Positions 55,751-64,000 of a DNA stretch of 64,000 nt are shown here, in pieces. The stretch covers positions 1 to 64,000 of the forward strand of contig NZ_JSBN01000002.1 of the NCBI RefSeq assembly GCF_000797515.1, in the 5' to 3' direction. The stretch's first letter is position 1. Each line of letters opens with the position of its first letter. Source of the stretch: Sphingomonas sp. Ant H11. GTDB taxonomy: Bacteria > Pseudomonadota > Alphaproteobacteria > Sphingomonadales > Sphingomonadaceae. Below the pieces are notes generated by a model. That model was not told the DNA's origin. It saw nothing but the letters and a program-made list of their open reading frames with translations, and searched no databases. The position numbers were made by a program, and so were the translations under genes.

Positions 55751-58132
55751 TCAGGCTCCGGAGGGCCACCGCCAGTCGCGAACGGCAGGCATATCGATCC
55801 CGTGTGCCGCAATGTACCGCTTGTGCTCGACCAGCTGATCATCGATCGTCTGCTTGGCGTAGGCGGCCGCGCTATCGGGCAGCTCCACATGGTCGATAAC
55901 CTTCCCCATGAGATGGAAGCGGTCGAGATGGTTGCGGACCACCATGTCGAAAGGCGTCGTCGTCGAGCCCTCCTCTTCGAACCCGTGGACGTGGATATTC
56001 TGGTGGTTGGTGCGCTTGTAGGTGAGCCGATGAATTAGTGCCGGATAACCATGATAGGCGAAGATTACCGGCTTATCCGTCGTGAAGAGCGCGTCGAACG
56101 CGCTGTCGCTGAGCCCATGAGGGTGCTGGCTGTTGGGCTGCAACGTCATCAGATCGACGACGTTGACGACGCGGACCTTAAGGTCGGGGAGTTGCATGCG
56201 CAACAGGCCGACCGCGGCCAGTGTCTCCAGCGTAGGAACGTCGCCAGCACACGCCATGACGACATCCGGCTCTCCGCTGCGATCGTTGCTGGCCCAATCC
56301 CAGATACCGATGCCGCGCGTGCAGTGCTTGATCGCCGCATTCATGTCGAGCCACTGGGGCGAAGGTTGCTTGCCGGCGACGATGACATTGATTCGGTCCC
56401 AGCTGCGCAGGCAATGGTCGGTGACAAAAAGCAGGGTATTGGCGTCGGGCGGGAAATAGACCCGCACGATGTCAGCCTTCTTGTTGACGACATGATCGAC
56501 AAATCCGGGATCCTGATGGCTGAAGCCATTATGATCCTGGCGCCAGACGTGAGAGGTCAGCAGATAATTGAGCGAAGCGATCGGGCGACGCCAAGGCACC
56601 TCCTTTGCCGTCTTCAGCCATTTGGCGTGCTGGTTGACCATCGAATCGACGATGTGGATGAACGCCTCGTAGCAGGAAAACAGGCCGTGGCGGCCCGTCA
56701 GCAGATAGCCTTCCAGCCATCCCTGGCAGCAATGTTCGCTCAGCACCTCCATGACGCGTCCGCTGGGATCGAGATGGACATCGTCCGCAATCGTCTCCGC
56801 ATCCCAACTCCGGTCGGTGGCTTCGAAGATCGTCTGCAACCGGTTGGATGCTGTCTCGTCCGGGCCGAAAACGCGGAAGTTGCGGGCTTGGGCGTTCTCC
56901 CGCATCACGTCGCGCAGGAACGTGCCCATCACCTGGGTCGCCTCGCCGTCGGTCTGGCCGGGATGAACGACCGGGACCGCGTAGGACGCGAAGTCGGGTA
57001 ACCGCAGAGGGCGCATTAGAGCCCCGCCATTGGCATGCGGATTGGCACTCATCCGCCGGTCGCCGCGCGGAGCCAGAGACGCGATTTCGGGCCGAAGCCG
57101 CCCGCCATCGTCGAACAGTTCTTCCGGATGGTAGCTGCGCATCCATTCCTCGAGCAGCCCAAGATGCTCGGGCTTGTCCATCGTGAACGGAACCTGGTGC
57201 GCGCGCCAGAAGCCTTCACTCTTCTGCCCGTCGACGATCTTGGGCCCGGTCCAACCCTTCATGCTGCGCAGGACGATCATCGGCCAGAGCGGACGCGTCG
57301 TGACCCCACCTTCGCGCGTGGCCTTCTGGATCGCGTGTATCCGATCGACCGCATCGTCTAGCGCGGCCGCCATCGCCTGGTGCATCGCGTCCGGCTCCTC
57401 GCCGTCGACCAAGATCGGCAGGTAGCCATAACCGCGAAACAGCGCGTCGAGCTCGGTGTGCGAAATGCGCGCAAGGACAGTCGGACTTGCGATCTTGTAA
57501 CCGTTGAGATGCAGGATTGGCAGAACGGCCCCGTCGGTCGCGGGATTAAGGAACTTGTTGCTGTGCCACGAGGTCGCCAGCGGTCCGGTCTCCGCTTCGC
57601 CGTCGCCGACGACGCAAGCAACGATCAGATCGGGATTGTCGAAGGCGGCGCCAAACGCATGCAGAAGCGAATAACCCAGTTCACCACCTTCATGGATTGA
57701 ACCGGGCGTATCGGGTGACGCATGACTGGGAATGCCGCCAGGGAAGGAGAATTGCCGGAAAAGCTGGCGCAGGCCATCTTCGTCGGGACCGATGGCAGGA
57801 TAGACCTCGCTATAGGTGCCCTCGAGCCATGTGTTGGCGACGACACCTGGTGCGCCATGACCAGGCCCGGCGATGAAGAGCGCATTGAGGCCGCGCGCCT
57901 TGATGACACGATTGAGGTGCACATAGAGGAAGTTAAGCCCGGGGGTCGTACCCCAGTGTCCAAGCAGCCGCGGCTTGACGTGATCCATCTTGAGCGGTTC
58001 GCGGAGCAGCGGATTATCGAGAAGATAAATCTGCCCAACCGAGAGGTAATTGGCGGCGCGCCACCAGGCGTGGATCAGGCCGATCTCATCGCTGGAGAGT
58101 GGCTGGCCATTTGCCTCGGGCTGCGGGTCCAT
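55751..58132 (-). CDS. xfp: Phosphoketolase (xylulose-5-P/fructose-6-P)
   Basis: Thiamine-diphosphate enzyme splitting xylulose 5-phosphate or fructose 6-phosphate to acetyl phosphate. 793 residues, full length. [37 protein letters not shown] and the TPP motif [20 protein letters not shown] are diagnostic. The ATG at 58132 has AGGAAG seven bases upstream; the ATG at 58138 is too close to it. It lies 215 bases after atpG on the same strand and is the head of the acetate/PHA module. Confidence 0.93.
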   Translation of the reverse strand: MDPQPEANGQPLSSDEIGLIHAWWRAANYLSVGQIYLLDNPLLREPLKMDHVKPRLLGHWGTTPGLNFLYVHLNRVIKARGLNALFIAGPGHGAPGVVANTWLEGTYSEVYPAIGPDEDGLRQLFRQFSFPGGIPSHASPDTPGSIHEGGELGYSLLHAFGAAFDNPDLIVACVVGDGEAETGPLATSWHSNKFLNPATDGAVLPILHLNGYKIASPTVLARISHTELDALFRGYGYLPILVDGEEPDAMHQAMAAALDDAVDRIHAIQKATREGGVTTRPLWPMIVLRSMKGWTGPKIVDGQKSEGFWRAHQVPFTMDKPEHLGLLEEWMRSYHPEELFDDGGRLRPEIASLAPRGDRRMSANPHANGGALMRPLRLPDFASYAVPVVHPGQTDGEATQVMGTFLRDVMRENAQARNFRVFGPDETASNRLQTIFEATDRSWDAETIADDVHLDPSGRVMEVLSEHCCQGWLEGYLLTGRHGLFSCYEAFIHIVDSMVNQHAKWLKTAKEVPWRRPIASLNYLLTSHVWRQDHNGFSHQDPGFVDHVVNKKADIVRVYFPPDANTLLFVTDHCLRSWDRINVIVAGKQPSPQWLDMNAAIKHCTRGIGIWDWASNDRSGEPDVVMACAGDVPTLETLAAVGLLRMQLPDLKVRVVNVVDLMTLQPNSQHPHGLSDSAFDALFTTDKPVIFAYHGYPALIHRLTYKRTNHQNIHVHGFEEEGSTTTPFDMVVRNHLDRFHLMGKVIDHVELPDSAAAYAKQTIDDQLVEHKRYIAAHGIDMPAVRDWRWPSGA

Positions 58133-58346
58133 GGTCATTCTTCCTGAAACTGAAAAGGCATGGGTTCCCGGCCGCCTAGCCGGAGCTGGTGTAATGCCGG
58201 AACGCTGATGCGCCACCGCGCAGCGCTCGAACTGCTTGCGCACCCATGAATGGCGCAGACCGCTCGCAACATGCGTATTGATACGGATGGCAGTGCCGCA
58301 CACTTATGCCAGGCAATCACGTCGCTTCCGGCATCAGCTCAGCCCC

Positions 58347-59213
58347 CTACTCCGATACCGTCCTGGTTCGGCAGCGTGCGCGTGCCCCGGCCGCCAGCTC
58401 AACCACCTCGGCGGTGATTTCCTCCTGACGCGTCAGCCGTTCCTCGCGTTCAAGCGCCTGGAGTCTGGCGTCGATATTGGTTTTCGCGGCCGCCATCGTC
58501 GCCATGCGAGCCTCGTTTTCAGCGGCGAAGGCCTCGGTGGCCGCTTCGCACAACTGGGCGAAGACATATTCCTGGGCCAAGCGCTCGACGAGTTCGCCTG
58601 CCGTCAGATTGATCAGGGGTATCGACCCAACTGGCTCCGGCGGAAACATATCTGGATCGAGCGGCAAAAGACTGCGGCGGACGACCGACGCACCATGCCC
58701 TGCCGTCCAGACCGGATAGATCATTGCGACCGGGACCGCGCCGGCCATGGCCACATAGTCGTAGAGGGCGCCAAGCAGCTCGGTTGCCATATCGGCAAGC
58801 GCAGCGGCGCGACTAGGAAGGCTGGTGGCCCAGGCAACGGGCAGTGTCCGCTCGGCAGCAAGCGCGGCGGCACGATCGCCGACGAGGAAGATGTGCGCCA
58901 CTCGGGAATCGCTCGCAGCGGCGTTCAAGACCTGCTCTGGAAAGGCGCCCGCGAACCCCTGCTCTGCGCCGAAGACGATAAGACCTGTCTTGCCCTTTGC
59001 GCTGTTCAGCGGCGGTGCCGCAGATCCTGTCTGTAGCTGCCGCGCCCTCCCAATCGCATGGCCCGCCGTCGCGGCATAGGCGCGGATCGCGGGCAACAAC
59101 GCGCGGCCCTGCTGGGCACGGGCGCCGGCGATGCCGCGCATCGCATTGACCACCGCACCGAGTTGCCGCACCGTGGCGATCCGTCGCCCGACAGTGGCCA
59201 GACGATCGCTCAT
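58347..59213 (-). CDS. atpG: N-type ATP synthase gamma subunit
   Basis: Central-stalk gamma subunit, 288 residues. The start [20 protein letters not shown] and the C-terminal helix ([20 protein letters not shown]) are the two coiled-coil ends that turn inside the alpha-beta ring. The sequence is divergent from bacterial housekeeping gamma, as expected for N-ATPases. ATG at 59213 overlaps the atpA stop. It is the last gene of the atp operon. Confidence 0.85.
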   Translation of the reverse strand: MSDRLATVGRRIATVRQLGAVVNAMRGIAGARAQQGRALLPAIRAYAATAGHAIGRARQLQTGSAAPPLNSAKGKTGLIVFGAEQGFAGAFPEQVLNAAASDSRVAHIFLVGDRAAALAAERTLPVAWATSLPSRAAALADMATELLGALYDYVAMAGAVPVAMIYPVWTAGHGASVVRRSLLPLDPDMFPPEPVGSIPLINLTAGELVERLAQEYVFAQLCEAATEAFAAENEARMATMAAAKTNIDARLQALEREERLTRQEEITAEVVELAAGARARCRTRTVSE

Positions 59214-60730
59214 GTCGCGGCGCCAGCGCTGGAACTGGCGATCATCCGCTTTACGGCCGCCAACAATGCGGCCCGCAACGTCGCATCCATTGTCCCCTTT
59301 TCCTCGACCTGCCCTATGAGCTCGGCGGCATTGGCATCGAGCCATGACGGCAGCGTCGCGCGGATCGCAGCGATGTCGGGGATCGCCAGGGCATCCAGGA
59401 GGCCCTCCGTGAGCGCGATTGCCAGCGCCACCTGATCCACGACCCGCAGAGGCTGGAAGCGCGGCTGGGAGAGCAATGCGCGCAGCCGCCTCCCACGCTC
59501 GATCTGGGCCTTCACGCGCGGCTCTGGCTGCTCGCCGAAGCGGGTGAACATCTCGAGTTCGAGGAACTGGGCATAGTCGAGCCGCATCGTGCCGCTCGTG
59601 TCCCGCAGCGCCCGGGCCTGCGTCTTGCCGCCTACGCGACTGACGCTGGTGCCGACATCGACCGCGGGTTTGTGGCCTTCGGCGAACATCCGGGTGTCGA
59701 GCACGATCTGCCCGTCAGTGATCGAGATCAGGTTGGTCGGGATATAGGCGCTGACATTGCCGGCATCGGTCTCCGCGATCGGCAGCGCCGTGAGCGAACC
59801 GCCGCCCTTTTCGGGCGACATGCGGGCGGCGCGCTCCAGCAACCGCGAATGGAGGTAGAAAACGTCGCCCGGATAGGCCTCGCGTCCCGGCGGCTGGCCG
59901 GTCAGCAGCGCGATCTCGCGGTGCGTGGCGGCATGCCTGGTGAGGTCGTCGAGCACGACGAGCGCATGACCGCCCTGATCGCGGAAATATTCCGCCATGG
60001 TGAACGCGGCAAATGGCGCGACCCATTGCAACCCCGGTGCGGAAGCCGGGCTCGCGACCACGAAGATGCAGCGTTCCGGCGCGCCATGGCGGCGCACCTG
60101 ATCGATCACGCGCGCGACACTGGAGGATTTCTGGCCGATCGCGACATAGATGCATATCATGTCGCTCGACCGCTGGTTGATGATCGCATCGACGGCGAGC
60201 GCGGTCTTGCCGGTCGCGCGGTCGCCCAGGATCAGCTCGCGCTGGCCGCGGCCGAGCGCGAACATCGCGTCGATGACCAAAATCCCGGTCTGCACCGGCT
60301 GAACGACGAGGTCGCGCTCGATAATCGACGGCGCGGGACGCTCCACCGGCTCGAACCGCTCGGCGACGATCGCCGGCCCGCCGTCGAGTGGCCGGCCGAG
60401 TGGATCGACGATACGGCCGAGCAGTCCCCGCCCCACTTGCGTGCGCACCACTGCGCCGGTGCCCGAGACGATGTCCCCCGCCTCGATGCTGTCAGCATCC
60501 TCGAGCATCACGCAGCCGATGCGATCGCGGTCGAGCGTTTGTACGAAGCCCGCCTGACCTCCGGCAAACTGCAGCAATTCGTCGAGCCGGGCCTCCGCCA
60601 AACCCGAGACCAGCGCTACGCCATCGCCGATGGATTCGACGCGGCCGATCTGGCGGACCTGTGCGCCGATTTCCGCCGCGGCCACGCGCGTCGCGGCCCG
60701 GGCAAGCCATTCATCCGCGGAGCCCGGCAT
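59210..60730 (-). CDS. atpA: N-type ATP synthase alpha subunit
   Basis: 506-residue non-catalytic F1 subunit. The P-loop is GDRATGKTA, followed by [20 protein letters not shown] and the Arg-finger region [20 protein letters not shown]. The ATG at 60730 has AAGGAGG six bases upstream and lies 20 bases inside the end of atpF, a tight overlap. The frame is intact. Confidence 0.92.
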   Translation of the reverse strand: MPGSADEWLARAATRVAAAEIGAQVRQIGRVESIGDGVALVSGLAEARLDELLQFAGGQAGFVQTLDRDRIGCVMLEDADSIEAGDIVSGTGAVVRTQVGRGLLGRIVDPLGRPLDGGPAIVAERFEPVERPAPSIIERDLVVQPVQTGILVIDAMFALGRGQRELILGDRATGKTALAVDAIINQRSSDMICIYVAIGQKSSSVARVIDQVRRHGAPERCIFVVASPASAPGLQWVAPFAAFTMAEYFRDQGGHALVVLDDLTRHAATHREIALLTGQPPGREAYPGDVFYLHSRLLERAARMSPEKGGGSLTALPIAETDAGNVSAYIPTNLISITDGQIVLDTRMFAEGHKPAVDVGTSVSRVGGKTQARALRDTSGTMRLDYAQFLELEMFTRFGEQPEPRVKAQIERGRRLRALLSQPRFQPLRVVDQVALAIALTEGLLDALAIPDIAAIRATLPSWLDANAAELIGQVEEKGTMDATLRAALLAAVKRMIASSSAGAAT

Positions 60731-61462
60731 GATCGTCCTCCTTGAGTGCCGCCAGCTGCGTGTCGAGATCGGCTCGCCAGCTGTTGCGGACGAGCATGTG
60801 CGGTCCATGGAGCTCGAACCCGGCAATCAGCGCGGGATCGACGGTGAAAGTCGGTGCTGCAAGCCCCGGCAGCGCCTCTGCGAGCTTTTGCACGCACCGC
60901 GCCTGGGCCTCCCCATCGAGCGCGGCCGGCGTCACGATGGCGAGAGGAGCGTCACCGGCCAGGGCCCGGCGTTCCTCGATCGGCAGGCGTTCGATCCGTT
61001 CGAGCAGGGCAGCGAACATCATATCGGTGGTGGCCCCGGCCGGTAGCCGGTGCAGCAACGCAGACGCCATCTGTCCCGCGAGCACCGCCGCTTTTTCCTC
61101 TAGCTGTGTCGCCATGCCCTTTTGCGCATCTCGACAGAAGCAAGCGCCTGCTTCGCTTTTGCATCGGTCTCGGTCGTGGCCGCATCAAGGAGGCGGCTGC
61201 GTTCGGCCTCTATGCTGGCCAGCAAAGCTGACCGGCGTGCCTCTCCATCGGCGGCGAAGGCGTCGGTCTGCGCCTTGAGATCCGCTTCCAGCTTGAGCGC
61301 AGCTGCCTTCGCAGACTCCGCATCGGCGAGCAGCTGGTCCATAGCCGTCTGGCGCGCGGTGATAGCCCCCATCACCGGACGAAACAGGAAGCGTGCGAGC
61401 AGCCAGACGAGGATGACGACGTTGATCGCCTGCAGCGCCAGCGTCCACCAGTCGATACGCAT
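60711..61462 (-). CDS. atpF: N-type ATP synthase subunit b, b-delta fusion (frameshifted)
   Basis: The first 119 residues are a b subunit: one membrane helix ([19 protein letters not shown]) and a long charged coiled coil. The rest, from [20 protein letters not shown], is a delta-like C-terminal domain in another frame. N-ATPase operons lack atpH and have a long atpF of about 250 residues, exactly what joining the two frames gives. One base is missing near 61120-61125 (AAAAGGGC). Without the fix, the operon would have a short b and an orphan 134-residue protein. Confidence 0.78.
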
Positions 61463-61463
61463 G

Positions 61464-61706
61464 TCAGGCGAAGGGATTGGCGAAGAGCAGCAGCAGCGCG
61501 ATCACGAGACAATAGATCGCCATCGTCTCGATCATGGCCAGGCCCACGAACAGGGTGCGCGAGACGGTGTTCGCCGCCTCAGGCTGGCGAGCGATCGCGT
61601 CCATCGCTGCGGCGACCGCCTTGCCTTGGGCGAGTGCTGGCGCGATCGCGCCGATGGCGATGGCGAACGCCGCGCCGAGGATGCTGACGATGTGGATCCA
61701 GTTCAT
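61464..61706 (-). CDS. atpE: N-type ATP synthase subunit c with sodium-type ligands
   Basis: 80-residue proteolipid with two membrane helices and the polar loop ARQPEA. The ion site in helix 2 is Glu60-Thr61 with Tyr65 (AMIETMAIY), and helix 1 has Gln27 (PALAQG). Aligned to the Ilyobacter tartaricus c subunit, these fall on Gln32, Glu65, Ser66 and Tyr70, the Na+ ligands. The predicted coupling ion is therefore Na+, or the site may accept either ion. It starts by ATGA overlap with atpB. Confidence 0.88.
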   Translation of the reverse strand: MNWIHIVSILGAAFAIAIGAIAPALAQGKAVAAAMDAIARQPEAANTVSRTLFVGLAMIETMAIYCLVIALLLLFANPFA

Positions 61707-62407
61707 GAAGAGACCTCGTGGTTCGGCGCTTTCGGGGATGGGTTCGCTTCGCTGATGGCGCTGCCGATAAAGACCATTGCGAGCGCGCCGAAGATGTAGG
61801 CCTGGACGGCTCCGGTCAGCATCTCGAGCGCCATCAGCGGGATCGGTACGAGCAACCCGGCAAGGCTCAGCACGACGCCGATCATGAACACGCCGCTCAT
61901 GACATTGCCGAACAGGCGCACCATCAGGGAGAAGCTGCGGGTAAACAATTCAACGAGATTGAGCGGAGCGAGCAGGATCGACGGCTGTGCAAAGCTGCGC
62001 AGATAACCGCGCGCGCCAAGCGCCCGGACACCGAACCAGAGCGTCGCGCCGAACACGATCAAGGCCAGCGCCGCGTCAGTTTCGAGGGCCGCCGTAGGCG
62101 GTTCGACGCCCGGCAAAAGCGATGACCAGTTTGCGACGAGCAGGAAGATGAAGAGCGTCCCGATCAAAGGCAGATAGGGCCGGGGCTCCGCGTCCATCGT
62201 CTCGCGAATCTGGCGCGCGATCACATCGACCACCAGTTCCAGCGCCGCCTGGGTCCTGGTGGGACGAAGGCCGAGCCGCCGGGTCAGAAACCAACAGCCG
62301 ATCGTCAGCACCGCCATGATGCCCCAGGTCGTGACAACCGGCTGGCTGATCGGAACCGGCCCGATCGTGAAGAGGATATGGCTTTCGAGCGGAGAAGCGA
62401 TCTTCAC
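61703..62407 (-). CDS. atpB: N-type ATP synthase subunit a
   Basis: 234-residue membrane subunit with five or six helices. The essential Arg is in FSLMVRLFGNVMSG. The C-terminal helix QAYIFGALAMVFIGSAISEA is typical. Coupled to atpR upstream and atpE downstream by ATGA overlaps. It forms the ion path with the c ring. Confidence 0.9.
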   Translation of the reverse strand: MKIASPLESHILFTIGPVPISQPVVTTWGIMAVLTIGCWFLTRRLGLRPTRTQAALELVVDVIARQIRETMDAEPRPYLPLIGTLFIFLLVANWSSLLPGVEPPTAALETDAALALIVFGATLWFGVRALGARGYLRSFAQPSILLAPLNLVELFTRSFSLMVRLFGNVMSGVFMIGVVLSLAGLLVPIPLMALEMLTGAVQAYIFGALAMVFIGSAISEANPSPKAPNHEVSS

Positions 62408-62670
62408 GACACCGCTCCCAGTCGGTGCAGCACGACCTGTCGCGCCGCCATGAACCCAGCCGCGGCCGCGAGTAGGCCCCCCCAGCCCTGCCTTGCGGCA
62501 ACGAGCAGCACGCCGAGCGTCAGGAGCATCCGGCCGAGCCGCAGGCCGAGCGACAGCATAATCGATCCGCCATGGACGAGCAGGTCAGCGTCCTTCGCGA
62601 TAGCGAGGTAATGTGCTGTTCCGGCAGCGGCGCCGAGCAGCAGAAACAGGAGGACGGCCCAGGGCGTCAT
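62404..62670 (-). CDS. atpR: N-ATPase-specific membrane protein AtpR
   Basis: 88 residues, three predicted membrane helices with basic residues (GLRLGRMLLTLGVLLVAARQ). AtpR is found only in N-ATPase operons, between atpQ and atpB as here, and is thought to help c-ring assembly or ion specificity. The identification rests on position, size and hydrophobicity. ATG at 62670 overlaps the atpQ stop. Confidence 0.8.
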   Translation of the reverse strand: MTPWAVLLFLLLGAAAGTAHYLAIAKDADLLVHGGSIMLSLGLRLGRMLLTLGVLLVAARQGWGGLLAAAAGFMAARQVVLHRLGAVS

Positions 62671-62944
62671 TGCCGCCCGATCCACTTCCAGGCCGACCAG
62701 CAGCCGAGGCTCACGCCAAGGATCAGCAGCGGCGCGGTCCAGAAGATGCCGCTGGACAGCCGATGGTCGAGCCAGCGGCCGATCGCGAGCGCGATCAGCG
62801 CCGGCACGACGATCTGCCAGCCAAGAACACCGATCTGGCCGAAATTGCGCGCAAAGGAGGGCAATCCCCGCGCCCTGCGTCGGCGTTCGGCGCGCTGTTT
62901 GACCGCGTCCACGAGCCGTTCCTGCTCGGGTGGCAGAGCCTCGG

Positions 62945-62948
<4 letters not shown>
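62667..62948 (-). CDS. atpQ: N-ATPase AtpQ (AtpI-like)
   Basis: 93-residue protein: a charged N-terminus (KQRAERRRRARG) and two membrane helices (VLGWQIVVPALIALAIGRWL and FWTAPLLILGVSLGCWSAWK). AtpQ is the AtpI-type protein of N-ATPase operons, with a proposed assembly role. Overlaps atpC and atpR by four bases each. Confidence 0.82.

Positions 62949-64000
<1,052 letters not shown>

Noticed and set aside
58133-58346. FNR/FixK box (TTGAT..) upstream of phosphoketolase
   Set aside because: Only one half-site (TTGAT in CGTATTGATACGG) fits. The other half does not match ATCAA, so support is too weak to list.
59672-60745. 357-codon plus-strand frame opposite atpA
   Set aside because: Antisense to atpA, which has an intact P-loop and operon overlaps.
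60711-61115. Separate delta (atpH) gene
   Set aside because: Position, short gap and N-ATPase operon logic make it the second half of atpF behind a one-base shift.

Overview
The window looks like chromosomal DNA of a GC-rich sphingomonad (order Sphingomonadales, Alphaproteobacteria). The grounds are a short-form HisG, a SufS/SufT/SufA-type group, the GC-rich codon use, and families of intergenic inverted repeats (CCCCTCCCGC stem-loops, TTTCGAGC-type repeats) that I associate with sphingomonads. No rRNA, tRNA or CRISPR array was recognised.

Layout. (1) 1-6.1 kb: housekeeping genes (alpha/beta hydrolase, DUF2332, hisG, sufS, sufT, sufA-like, MaoC hydratase, a small unknown) separated by repeat hairpins. 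(2) 6.1-33.5 kb: an accessory catabolic island bordered and interrupted by mobile-element debris. It holds three modules. The first is a cyclohexanol/cyclopentanol-type cluster on the minus strand (esterase, Baeyer-Villiger monooxygenase, SDR, outer-membrane channel, Zn-alcohol dehydrogenase, aldehyde dehydrogenase) with IclR, AraC and second IclR regulators and an acyl-CoA dehydrogenase facing away. The second is an itaconate/C5-dicarboxylate-type cluster (CitE lyase, HTD2-type hydratase, class III CoA-transferase, acyl-CoA dehydrogenase) with a divergent LysR gene. The third is an (R)-specific, steroid-style beta-oxidation cluster (DUF35, thiolase-like protein, NDP-forming acyl-CoA synthetase, hydratase 2, paired acyl-CoA dehydrogenases, MFE-2-like SDR). 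(3) 33.6-45.8 kb: two efflux systems, MarR-FUSC-DUF1656-HlyD-NodT and TetR-HlyD-RND with a divergent NodT. (4) 45.8-49.5 kb: an insertion-sequence graveyard (IS630, IS66 and IS110 scraps) with an intact ISAs1-family element that has a 10-bp target duplication, and an almost complete IS630 element. (5) 49.8-64 kb, minus strand: an N-type ATP synthase operon in the order atpD-C-Q-R-B-E-F-A-G, followed by phosphoketolase, PHA synthase, a MaoC-phosphotransacetylase fusion, acetate kinase and FabI.

How the genes work together. The first island module would take an alicyclic alcohol to ketone, lactone, hydroxy acid, oxo acid and dicarboxylate. The beta-oxidation modules could take CoA esters of such acids further, but no substrate is proven by sequence. 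The right-hand module couples phosphoketolase-derived acetyl phosphate to ATP (acetate kinase), acetyl-CoA (PTA) and polymer (PhaC), beside an ATPase whose c subunit carries sodium-type ligands. This energy-conservation module is the most striking feature of the window.

Quality caveat. About twenty genes, including ones expected to be essential or important (hisG, fabI, atpF), carry single-nucleotide frameshifts, mostly in homopolymers or short GC repeats. I read these as long-read consensus errors rather than real pseudogenes. Such genes are given as one feature spanning both frames.
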